This document shows positions 39,633 through 45,508 of a DNA stretch of 45,508 nt, in pieces. The translations under genes and the position numbers were made by a program. The notes below the pieces were generated by a model. That model was not told the DNA's origin. It did not search any database and saw only the letters and a list, made by a program, of their open reading frames with translations. The stretch lies in assembly GCA_005503055.1 (NCBI GenBank), contig SCOX01000018.1, positions 1 through 45,508 of the forward strand, given 5' to 3'. The stretch's first letter is position 1. Each line of letters begins with the position of its first letter. Source of the stretch: Lysobacteraceae bacterium P. Lineage in GTDB: Bacteria; Pseudomonadota; Gammaproteobacteria; Xanthomonadales; Xanthomonadaceae.

Positions 39633-40001
39633 TCAGAGCACTTCAGGAGCGAGCGAGACGATCTTCATGAACTTCTCGGTACGCAGCTCGCGGGTCACAG
39701 GCCCGAAGATGCGGGTACCGATCGGTTCCTGCTTGTTGTTCAGGAGCACGGCGGCGTTGCCGTCGAAGCGGATCAGCGAACCGTCCGGACGACGCACGCC
39801 CTTGCGGGTGCGCACGACGACGGCGTCGTAGACGTCGCCCTTCTTGACCTTGCCGCGCGGGATCGCGTCCTTCACCGTAACCTTGATGATGTCGCCGATG
39901 CCGGCGTAACGGCGCTTCGAGCCGCCCAGCACCTTAATGCACATCACTTCCTTGGCACCGGAGTTGTCGGCCACATCGAGGTAGCTCTGCATCTGGATCA
40001 T
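39633..40001 (-). CDS. rplN: 50S ribosomal protein L14
   Basis: Intersubunit-bridge protein and binding target of the silencing factor RsfS, 122 aa (E. coli 123). Begins '[20 protein letters not shown]'; conserved '[20 protein letters not shown]' and '[20 protein letters not shown]'. GAGGAGG lies upstream. Conventional start of the spc segment, although no separate promoter is seen. Confidence 0.98.
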   Translation of the reverse strand: MIQMQSYLDVADNSGAKEVMCIKVLGGSKRRYAGIGDIIKVTVKDAIPRGKVKKGDVYDAVVVRTRKGVRRPDGSLIRFDGNAAVLLNNKQEPIGTRIFGPVTRELRTEKFMKIVSLAPEVL

Positions 40002-40015
40002 GACTTAGCCTCCTC

Positions 40016-40285
40016 TTACTCGGCCACGCGGCTGACGATTTCAACCACGCTCCAGTTCTTGGTCTTGGACATCGGAGCAATCTCCTTCACGCGCACGATA
40101 TCGCCTTCTTTGCAGGCGTTCTCGGCGTCGTGCGCATGGAGCTTGGTCGAGCGACGGATGTACTTGCCGTACAGCGCGTGCTTGACCTGGCGCTCGATGA
40201 GCACGGTGACGGTCTTGTCCATCTTGTTGCTGACCACCCGGCCTTCAACCGTGCGAACAGCCTTCTCTGTATTGTTGTCGGTCAT
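40016..40285 (-). CDS. rpsQ: 30S ribosomal protein S17
   Basis: Primary 16S-binding OB-fold protein, 89 aa (E. coli 84). Starts '[19 protein letters not shown]'; signature '[20 protein letters not shown]' and '[20 protein letters not shown]'; ends '[10 protein letters not shown]'. 10 nt after rpmC. Last gene of the S10 segment. Confidence 0.98.
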   Translation of the reverse strand: MTDNNTEKAVRTVEGRVVSNKMDKTVTVLIERQVKHALYGKYIRRSTKLHAHDAENACKEGDIVRVKEIAPMSKTKNWSVVEIVSRVAE

Positions 40286-40295
40286 GACTGGGTCC

Positions 40296-40481
40296 TTACT
40301 TCTTCTCGCCGAGCAGCATGTTCACGCGAGCAATCTCACGGCGCACGCGGCGGGACTCGTGGGTCTTGGCGAGCTGGCCGGTGGCCTTCTGCATGCGGAG
40401 GGCGAAGCTCTCCTTGTGCAGCTCGGCCAGGTGGGCCTGGAGCTCGGCAGCCGACTTCTCGCGCAGTTGCTTGAGTTCCAT
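40296..40481 (-). CDS. rpmC: 50S ribosomal protein L29
   Basis: Two-helix protein at the tunnel exit near the trigger-factor site, 61 aa (E. coli 63). '[20 protein letters not shown]' and '[20 protein letters not shown]' are typical. Its ATG overlaps the rplP stop by one base (TAATG), indicating coupling. Confidence 0.98.
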   Translation of the reverse strand: MELKQLREKSAAELQAHLAELHKESFALRMQKATGQLAKTHESRRVRREIARVNMLLGEKK

Positions 40482-40894
40482 TAGCGCACCGTCCGGGTAA
40501 CGAAAGTGGTGGTCACCGAGAGCTTGGCGGCGGCCAGGCGGAACGCTTCGCGCGCCACGTCCTCTGCCACGCCTTCGATCTCGTAAATCATGCGACCGGG
40601 CTGGATCTGGGCGACCCAGTACTCGACGTTGCCCTTACCGGAGCCCATTCGGACTTCGATCGGCTTCTTGGTGATCGGCTTGTCGGGGAACACGCGGATC
40701 CACATCTTGCCGCCGCGCTTGACGTAACGGCTGATGGAACGACGCGCCGCCTCGATCTGGCGCGCGGTCAGCTGACCGTGTGCCGTTGCCTTAAGGCCGT
40801 ACTCGCCGAAGCTGACGGCGTTGCCGTTCCAGCTCAGGCCCTCATTGCGGCCCTTGTGTACCTTGCGGTACTTGGTTCGCTTGGGTTGCAACAT
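40481..40894 (-). CDS. rplP: 50S ribosomal protein L16
   Basis: A-site tRNA-contacting protein of the large subunit, 137 aa (E. coli 136). Begins '[20 protein letters not shown]'; conserved '[20 protein letters not shown]' with the Arg that is hydroxylated in E. coli L16; '[20 protein letters not shown]'. 6 nt after rpsC. Confidence 0.98.
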   Translation of the reverse strand: MLQPKRTKYRKVHKGRNEGLSWNGNAVSFGEYGLKATAHGQLTARQIEAARRSISRYVKRGGKMWIRVFPDKPITKKPIEVRMGSGKGNVEYWVAQIQPGRMIYEIEGVAEDVAREAFRLAAAKLSVTTTFVTRTVR

Positions 40895-40900
40895 GGTCGA

Positions 40901-41644
40901 TTACCTCTGTTCGCGGGCGCCACGGCCCGGACGGTCGCTGCGATCACCGCGGTCACCACGGTCACCGCGATCGCTACGCGGCGTGTCGTCCTGCTTTTCC
41001 TGGCCGACCTGGGAGAAGTCGAAGACCTCGCCCTTGTAGACCCACACCTTGATGCCGATGATGCCGTACGTCGTCTTGGCTTCAGCGAAGCCATAGTCGA
41101 TGTCGGCACGCAGCGTGTGCAGCGGCACGCGACCTTCGCGGTACCACTCCGAACGCGCGATCTCGGCGCCATTGAGGCGACCAGCGACGTTGACCTTGAT
41201 GCCCAGGGCGCCCAGACGCATCGCATTGCCCACGGCGCGCTTCATCGCGCGACGGAACATGATGCGGCGCTCGAGCTGCTGCGCGATGGATTCGGCCACC
41301 AGCTGAGCGTCGAGCTCAGGCTTGCGGACCTCAGTCACGTTGATGTGCGCCGGAACGCCCATCACCGCGCTGACTTCCTTACGCAGCTTCTCGATGTCCT
41401 CGCCACGCTTGCCGATCACCACGCCCGGACGGGCGGTGTGGATCGTCACGCGGGCGTTGTTCGCCGGACGCTCGATGAAGATCTTGGAGATGCCGGCCTG
41501 GGCCAGCTTCTTGCGCAGCAGGTCACGGACCTTGAGGTCCGCCGCCAGAAAACCGGCGTACTGCTTCTTGTTGGCAAACCACTTGGAATTCCAGTCCTTG
41601 GCAATGCCCAGGCGGATGCCGGTCGGATGAACTTTATGACCCAT
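40901..41644 (-). CDS. rpsC: 30S ribosomal protein S3 with Arg/Asp-rich tail
   Basis: mRNA-entry channel protein, 247 aa (E. coli 233). Begins '[20 protein letters not shown]'; KH domain GxxG-type '[19 protein letters not shown]'; C-terminal core '[13 protein letters not shown]'. The extra length is a low-complexity tail with three consecutive Asp-Arg-Gly units and further Arg/Gly, ending '[10 protein letters not shown]'. The repeats at DNA level are near-identical 9-mers, an obvious slippage-prone stretch. Confidence 0.98.
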   Translation of the reverse strand: MGHKVHPTGIRLGIAKDWNSKWFANKKQYAGFLAADLKVRDLLRKKLAQAGISKIFIERPANNARVTIHTARPGVVIGKRGEDIEKLRKEVSAVMGVPAHINVTEVRKPELDAQLVAESIAQQLERRIMFRRAMKRAVGNAMRLGALGIKVNVAGRLNGAEIARSEWYREGRVPLHTLRADIDYGFAEAKTTYGIIGIKVWVYKGEVFDFSQVGQEKQDDTPRSDRGDRGDRGDRSDRPGRGAREQR

Positions 41645-41658
41645 TGTCTGACTCCGCC

Positions 41659-41994
41659 TTACTTGCCCGCGCCCACAACCACAGTGATGTGGCTGGTGCG
41701 CTTGAGGATGCGGGTGCCGCGGCCTTTCGCACGAGCCATGAAGCGCTTCAGTGCGGGACCCTCGTCCACCATGATGGTCGTGACCTTGAGCTCGTCGATG
41801 TCGGCGCCCTGGTTGTTCTCCGCATTGGCAATTGCCGACTCGACCACCTTCTTGATCAGGTGGGCGGCCTTCTTGTCCGAGAACTTCAGCAGGTTGACGG
41901 CGCGCTCGGCCGACAGACCACGCACCTGGTCGGCGACCAGGCGGGCCTTCTGCGGGGAGATGCGCGCGGTGCGCAGGATGGCTTTCGCTTCCAT
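41659..41994 (-). CDS. rplV: 50S ribosomal protein L22
   Basis: Tunnel-wall protein whose loop is a macrolide-resistance site, 111 aa (E. coli 110). Two ATGs are in frame, at 42000 and 41994. AAGGAG lies 6 nt before 41994 but directly abuts 42000, so the shorter start is chosen. Core '[20 protein letters not shown]', loop '[20 protein letters not shown]'. Confidence 0.97.
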   Translation of the reverse strand: MEAKAILRTARISPQKARLVADQVRGLSAERAVNLLKFSDKKAAHLIKKVVESAIANAENNQGADIDELKVTTIMVDEGPALKRFMARAKGRGTRILKRTSHITVVVGAGK

Positions 41995-42004
41995 GGTCAT
42001 CTCC

Positions 42005-42274
42005 TTACCTGCCCGACTTCTTGTCGCCGCCGTGACCCTTGAACGTACGGGTCAGGGCGAACTCGCCAAGCTTGTGGCCAACCATGTTCTCGTTGACCAG
42101 CACCGGGATGTGGTTCTTGCCGTTGTGGATGGCGAGCGTGAAGCCCACCATTTCCGGCAGCACCATCGAACGACGCGACCAGGTCTTGATCGGCTTCTTG
42201 TTGTTACCCGCGGTCTCCACCTTCTTCATCAGATGGTGGTCGACGAACGGGCCTTTCTTCAGTGAACGTGCCAT
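42005..42274 (-). CDS. rpsS: 30S ribosomal protein S19
   Basis: Head protein that pairs with S13, 89 aa (E. coli 92). Begins '[20 protein letters not shown]'; conserved '[20 protein letters not shown]' and '[20 protein letters not shown]'. 6 nt after rplB. Confidence 0.98.
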   Translation of the reverse strand: MARSLKKGPFVDHHLMKKVETAGNNKKPIKTWSRRSMVLPEMVGFTLAIHNGKNHIPVLVNENMVGHKLGEFALTRTFKGHGGDKKSGR

Positions 42275-42280
42275 GGCCGA

Positions 42281-43108
42281 TTAGCTCCTGCGATCGCGCA
42301 CGATGAACTGCTGGGTGCGCTTGTTCTTGCGGGTCTTGTAACCCTTGGTCGGAACACCCCACGGGGTGACCGGGTGCGGGTTACCCTGGCCGGCCTTGGC
42401 CTCACCACCGCCGTGCGGATGGTCGACCGGGTTCATGGCCGCACCGCGGACGGTCGGGCGAACACCGCGCCAACGCTTGGCGCCGGCCTTGCCGAGCTTC
42501 TCAAGGTTGTGCTCGTCGTTGCCGACTTCGCCGATGGTGGCGCGGCACTCGGCCGGCACCTTGCGCATCTCGCCGGAGCGAAGGCGCAGCGTTGCGTAAC
42601 CCTGCTCGCGAGCGATCAGCTGCACGCCGGCGCCAGCGGCGCGGGCCAGCTGGGCGCCCTTGCCGGGCTTCATCTCGATGCAGTGCACCGTCGAACCGAC
42701 CGGGATGTTGGTCAGCGGCAGCGTGTTGCCCACGCGGATCGGGGCGTCACGGCCCGCGATCACCTGGTCGCCGTCCTTCAGGCCCTTCGGGGCGATGATG
42801 TAACGGCGCTCACCGTCGACGTAGCACAGCAGCGCGATGTGCGCGGTGCGGTTGGGATCGTATTCGATCCGCTCGACGCGGGCCGGAATACCTTCCTTGT
42901 CGCGCTTGAAGTCGATGATGCGGTAGTGCTGCTTGTGACCACCACCCACGTGACGGGTGGTGATGCGACCGTGGTGGTTACGGCCGCCGGTCTTGCTCTG
43001 CTTCTCGACGAGGGCCGCGTGCGGCGCGCCCTTGTGGAGGCCCGGGGTCACTACGCGAACCGCACTGCGGCGGCCGGCGGAGGTGGGCTTGAAAGTCATC
43101 AATGCCAT
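42281..43108 (-). CDS. rplB: 50S ribosomal protein L2
   Basis: Peptidyl-transferase-centre protein, 275 aa (E. coli 273). Begins '[20 protein letters not shown]'; conserved '[20 protein letters not shown]'; the functional loop '[20 protein letters not shown]' carries the conserved histidine linked to peptidyl transfer. Ends '[10 protein letters not shown]'. Two methionines at the N-terminus leave a small start ambiguity. Confidence 0.98.
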   Translation of the reverse strand: MALMTFKPTSAGRRSAVRVVTPGLHKGAPHAALVEKQSKTGGRNHHGRITTRHVGGGHKQHYRIIDFKRDKEGIPARVERIEYDPNRTAHIALLCYVDGERRYIIAPKGLKDGDQVIAGRDAPIRVGNTLPLTNIPVGSTVHCIEMKPGKGAQLARAAGAGVQLIAREQGYATLRLRSGEMRKVPAECRATIGEVGNDEHNLEKLGKAGAKRWRGVRPTVRGAAMNPVDHPHGGGEAKAGQGNPHPVTPWGVPTKGYKTRKNKRTQQFIVRDRRS

Positions 43109-43118
43109 GGGTCTTTCC

Positions 43119-43415
43119 TCAGGCCTTGGCCATTACGTCGATCGACTGACCATCGGCCAGCGTCACATACGCCTTCCGCCAGCTGCCGCGGCTGCCAGCA
43201 CGTGCGCGGAAGGACTTGTTCTTGCCCTTGACGTTCACGACGTTGACTGCCTCGACCTTCACTTCGAACAGCTTTTCCACGGCGACTTTGATGTCGGCCT
43301 TGGTAGCGTCCGTCGCGACTTCGAAGACGTACTGGTTGGAAACTTCCTGCAGACGCGCGGTCTTTTCGGACACGCGCGGCGCACGGATGATGTTGTAGAG
43401 CTTGGCCTCGTTCAT
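43119..43415 (-). CDS. rplW: 50S ribosomal protein L23
   Basis: Tunnel-exit protein that docks trigger factor and SRP, 98 aa (E. coli 100). ATG 43415 overlaps the rplD stop as ATGA and has GAGGAG 8 nt upstream; an in-frame GTG at 43424 is less likely. Core '[20 protein letters not shown]' and '[20 protein letters not shown]'. Translational coupling to rplD is expected. Confidence 0.97.
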   Translation of the reverse strand: MNEAKLYNIIRAPRVSEKTARLQEVSNQYVFEVATDATKADIKVAVEKLFEVKVEAVNVVNVKGKNKSFRARAGSRGSWRKAYVTLADGQSIDVMAKA

Positions 43416-44017
43416 GCCAGCCACTCCTCGATCTTCTTGACCGCGTCGGCGGTGACCACGACCGAGTCGGCGCCCACGAGGGAAACCGGATCCAGGCCCT
43501 GGACGTCGCGCACTTCGACGTACGGCAGGTTGCGCGCCGAGAGGTACAGATTCTCGGTGGCGTCTTCGGTGACGATCAGCGGACGACGACCGACTTCCAG
43601 GCCCTTCAGCTTGGAGATCAGGCCGGAGGTCTTCGGAGCGTCGAGGTCGAACGACTCGACGACCATGATGCGGCCCTGGCGGTTCAGCTCGGACAGGATC
43701 GCGGCCATCGCGGCGCGGTACATCTTGCGGTTGACCTTCTGCGCGAAGCTGCGCGGCTTGGCCGCGAAGGTCACGCCGCCGCCGACGAAGATCGGAGCCG
43801 TCAGCGCGCCATGACGCGCACCGCCGCCCTTCTGCTTCTTCGACTTCTTGGTCGTGCCGTTGACTTCCGAACGGGTCTTCTGTGCCTTGGTACCGGCGCG
43901 ACCGGCGTTGCGATAGGCAACGACCACCTGGTGGACCAGGTCTTCGCTGAATTCGCGGCCGAAGATCGCGTCGGAAACCGACAGCGTCTTGCTGCTATTG
44001 GTGATGGCGAGTTCCAT
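43412..44017 (-). CDS. rplD: 50S ribosomal protein L4
   Basis: Tunnel-constriction protein, 201 aa exactly as in E. coli, and in E. coli the autogenous repressor of the S10 operon at both transcription and translation. ATG 44017 is preferred to 44023 because AAGGAG then lies 8 nt upstream. Loop '[20 protein letters not shown]' differs from the E. coli tunnel loop in detail. Globular part '[11 protein letters not shown]'-like and C-terminal '[16 protein letters not shown]'. An attenuator-like hairpin in the rpsJ leader is its possible target. Confidence 0.97.
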   Translation of the reverse strand: MELAITNSSKTLSVSDAIFGREFSEDLVHQVVVAYRNAGRAGTKAQKTRSEVNGTTKKSKKQKGGGARHGALTAPIFVGGGVTFAAKPRSFAQKVNRKMYRAAMAAILSELNRQGRIMVVESFDLDAPKTSGLISKLKGLEVGRRPLIVTEDATENLYLSARNLPYVEVRDVQGLDPVSLVGADSVVVTADAVKKIEEWLA

Positions 44018-44029
44018 CGTCATCTCTCC

Positions 44030-44683
44030 TTATGCCTTGCTCGAGGGACGCACGATGACGTCGCCACCCGGCGCGCCCGGCACCGCACCCTTGATGGCGA
44101 TCAGGCCGCGCTCGGCGTCGACCTTCACCACTTCCAGGCGCTGCGTGGTCTGGGTTTCGGCGCCCATGTGGCCGGACATCTTCTTGCCCGGGAACACACG
44201 GCCCGGCGTCTGGCGCTGGCCGATGGAGCCCGGCGAACGGTGCGACAGCGAGTTACCGTGCGTCGCGTCGCCCATCGTGAAGTTCCAGCGCTTGATCGTG
44301 CCCTGGAAGCCCTTACCCTTGGTGACGCCCTGGACGTCGACCAGCTGGCCGGCGCTGAAGATGTCGGCCTTGATCTCGCCGCCCACTTCAAAGCCACCGA
44401 TCTGATCGGCTTCCACGCGCAGCTCCCACAGGCCGCGACCGGCTTCGACCTTCGCCTTGGCGAGGTGACCGGCGATCGGCTTGTTGACGAGCGCCGCGCG
44501 GCGCACGCCCACGGTCACCTGCACGGCGCTGTAGCCGTCGGTGTCCGAGGTCTTGATCTGGGTGATGCGGTTCGGGGTCGCCTCGATGAGGGTCACGGGA
44601 ACCGACTTGCCGTCTTCAGTGAAGAAGCGGCTCATGCCGGCCTTGCGACCGACGATGCCCAACGAATACTTCTTCGCGGTCAT
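44030..44683 (-). CDS. rplC: 50S ribosomal protein L3
   Basis: Assembly initiator next to the peptidyl-transferase centre, 217 aa (E. coli 209). Begins '[20 protein letters not shown]'; conserved '[16 protein letters not shown]' and the central loop '[20 protein letters not shown]', which includes the Gln that is methylated by PrmB in E. coli. A few extra C-terminal residues end 'VRPSSKA'. Confidence 0.98.
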   Translation of the reverse strand: MTAKKYSLGIVGRKAGMSRFFTEDGKSVPVTLIEATPNRITQIKTSDTDGYSAVQVTVGVRRAALVNKPIAGHLAKAKVEAGRGLWELRVEADQIGGFEVGGEIKADIFSAGQLVDVQGVTKGKGFQGTIKRWNFTMGDATHGNSLSHRSPGSIGQRQTPGRVFPGKKMSGHMGAETQTTQRLEVVKVDAERGLIAIKGAVPGAPGGDVIVRPSSKA

Positions 44684-44693
44684 GGTGGTGGCC

Positions 44694-45005
44694 TCAGGTC
44701 AGCTTGATCTGGACGTCAACGCCCGCCGCGAGCTCGAGCTTCATCAGCGCGTCCACGGTCTTGTCGTTGGGGTCGACGATGTCGAGCACGCGCTTGTGCG
44801 TGCGGGTCTCGTACTGGTCGCGCGCGTCCTTGTCGACGTGCGGCGAAACGAGAATGGTGTAACGCTCGATCTTGGTCGGCAGCGGGATCGGGCCCTTGAC
44901 CTGGGCACCGGTACGCTTCGCCGTCTCGACGATCTCGCTGGCCGAGCGATCGATCAGACGATGATCGTACGCTTTCAGCCGGATTCGGATTTTTTGGTCC
45001 GCCAT
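44694..45005 (-). CDS. rpsJ: 30S ribosomal protein S10
   Basis: Head protein and NusE antitermination factor, 103 aa as in E. coli. Begins '[20 protein letters not shown]'; conserved '[20 protein letters not shown]' and '[20 protein letters not shown]'. AAGGAATTCC lies just upstream of the ATG. First gene of the S10-spc-alpha superoperon, preceded by a roughly 310-nt leader. Confidence 0.98.
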   Translation of the reverse strand: MADQKIRIRLKAYDHRLIDRSASEIVETAKRTGAQVKGPIPLPTKIERYTILVSPHVDKDARDQYETRTHKRVLDIVDPNDKTVDALMKLELAAGVDVQIKLT

Positions 45006-45115
45006 GACGGAATTCCTTGGTTAAAAGAGCGACGGGCCGGCCTCTGGGTGTGCCGAACCCCTGGAAAACGCGAATACCCCGGAGCTGCACCCTCGCCCCG
45101 GAGCTTCCTTGCCTG

Positions 45116-45148
45116 AAAAACTAAGGCGGGCCGGTTTCCCGGTCCGCC
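45116..45148 (-). terminator. Attenuator-like terminator in the S10 operon leader
   Basis: On the - strand, GGCGGACCGG-GAAA-CCGGCCCGCC (45148-45125, one A-C mismatch, GNRA loop) is followed by TTAGTTTTTC (45124-45115). It lies 110 nt upstream of the rpsJ ATG and about 170-200 nt after the predicted start of transcription, so it can only act on the S10 transcript. E. coli uses L4-dependent termination in its S10 leader; the same logic is inferred here. Confidence 0.8.
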
Positions 45149-45285
45149 CAGACGGAGTAGAACGCACGAATGGCCCCGTTTAGCGTTCCTTGGAAGCCCG
45201 AAGGCCCGGAACGTACGGAGCGCGCCGTGCGACATTTCCCTGTCTGGCGAATACGAGGCGCGTCCTGCACCTCATTTCGCTGGTT

Positions 45286-45313
45286 GCGGCCGAATCCCTA
45301 AAGATTCCGCCGC
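45286..45313 (-). other. S10 leader hairpin I
   Basis: GCGGCCGAATC (45286-45296) and GATTCCGCCGC (45303-45313) pair with a single mismatch around a 6-nt loop, just downstream of the promoter on the - strand. Role unknown; may be part of the leader fold. Confidence 0.6.
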
Positions 45314-45324
45314 AGTGGTCGAGC

Positions 45325-45354
45325 ATTCTAACCGGATATCCGAGACCAGTGCAA
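45325..45354 (-). promoter_or_regulatory. Promoter of the S10-spc-alpha superoperon
   Basis: On the - strand, TTGCAC (45354-45349), an 18-nt spacer and TAGAAT (45330-45325), four and five matches to sigma70 consensus. Predicted start near 45317. It is the best promoter upstream of rpsJ. Confidence 0.75.
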
Positions 45355-45405
45355 GCACGGCCGGGGCGGAGAGACTGCGAAACCTGAATCTGCCGAACAG
45401 ACAGA

Positions 45406-45429
45406 CCCGGGTGCGCTGGCGCACCCGGG
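45406..45429 (-). terminator. Terminator-like hairpin after tuf
   Basis: Perfect 11-bp arms CCCGGGTGCGC/GCGCACCCGGG with a 2-nt centre, 8 nt past the tuf stop. The - strand continues TCTGTCTGTTC, a loose T-rich tail. The sequence matches the arm ends of the family 1 repeats. Confidence 0.75.
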
Positions 45430-45437
45430 CCGGTTCG

Positions 45438-45508
45438 TTACTTGATGATCTTCGCCACCACGCCGGCGCCGACCGTACGGCCGCCTTCGCGGATCGCGAA
45501 ACGCAGGC
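45438..45508 (-). CDS. tuf: Elongation factor Tu, C-terminal fragment at window edge
   Basis: The last 22 codons before TAA read 'LRFAIREGGRTVGAGVVAKI' then 'IK', the invariant C-terminus of EF-Tu domain 3. The rest lies beyond the window. Its position upstream of rpsJ fits the usual str-S10 arrangement; transcription probably ends at the hairpin 45406-45429. Confidence 0.95.
   Translation of the reverse strand, partial: LRFAIREGGRTVGAGVVAKIIK

Larger units (their letters stand above)
45006..45437. other. tuf-rpsJ intergenic region: promoter, leader and tuf terminator
   Basis: 432 nt without a gene. From the tuf side (- strand): a tuf terminator-like hairpin (45406-45429), the rpsJ promoter (45325-45354), a leader hairpin (45286-45313), a small GGAAGCCC/GGGC... 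palindrome near 45192-45209, and the attenuator-like terminator (45116-45148). GCTCCGGGG occurs twice between the attenuator and rpsJ. Confidence 0.8.

Overview
This is a GC-rich proteobacterial chromosome segment. Gene content and order, the class II DAHP synthase, and several families of GC-rich palindromic repeats point to the Xanthomonadaceae/Lysobacteraceae (a Lysobacter-like organism). That assignment is from recognition, not from a search.

Layout. (1) 1-4814, + strand: a metabolic cluster of an MFS exporter (5' end outside the window), a secreted GDSL/SGNH esterase, an aldo/keto reductase and an MDR-type quinone oxidoreductase-like protein. (2) 4995-10815, - strand: a tightly coupled four-gene operon, mksF-mksE-mksB, encoding a MukBEF/MksBEF-like SMC complex, followed 10 nt later by a short fructosamine-kinase-like gene. 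No mksG/jetD nuclease gene is present. (3) 11139-16438: a YCII-domain protein, a helically phased 21-22 bp repeat array, 2,4-dienoyl-CoA reductase (fadH), an SleB-like cell-wall hydrolase with a long structured leader, a beta-class glutathione S-transferase, and an unknown protein on the - strand. (4) 16736-24411, - strand: central metabolism, namely prpC, prpB and prpE of propionate catabolism, malate dehydrogenase, a class I aminotransferase and a cyclophilin. (5) 24616-28658, + strand: typA/bipA, a DUF2127 membrane protein and a lipoprotein amidase. (6) 28747-30756, - strand: class II DAHP synthase and dsbB. (7) 30923-45508, - strand: the complete S10-spc-alpha ribosomal superoperon, rpsJ to rplQ including secY and rpoA, with the 3' end of tuf upstream. 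rpmJ is absent from its usual place after secY.

How parts work together. prpE, prpB and prpC activate propionate, condense it with oxaloacetate and cleave methylisocitrate; mdh next door regenerates oxaloacetate. The dehydratase/isomerase steps (prpD or acnD/prpF) are not in the window. The superoperon has a good sigma70-type promoter upstream of rpsJ. Its roughly 310-nt leader contains an intrinsic-terminator hairpin with a GNRA loop, the architecture expected for attenuation. Four spacers inside the superoperon (rpsN-rpsH, rplR-rpsE, secY-rpsM, rpoA-rplQ) are unusually long and contain hairpins.

The most unusual items are an array of about 12 imperfect palindromes spaced 21-22 bp apart (11506-11772), a dispersed palindromic repeat that has become coding sequence in the MksF C-terminal tail (9369-9468), the nuclease-less mks operon with its kinase-like fourth gene, and the S10 leader attenuator. 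At least four families of dispersed inverted repeats occupy the intergenic spaces.
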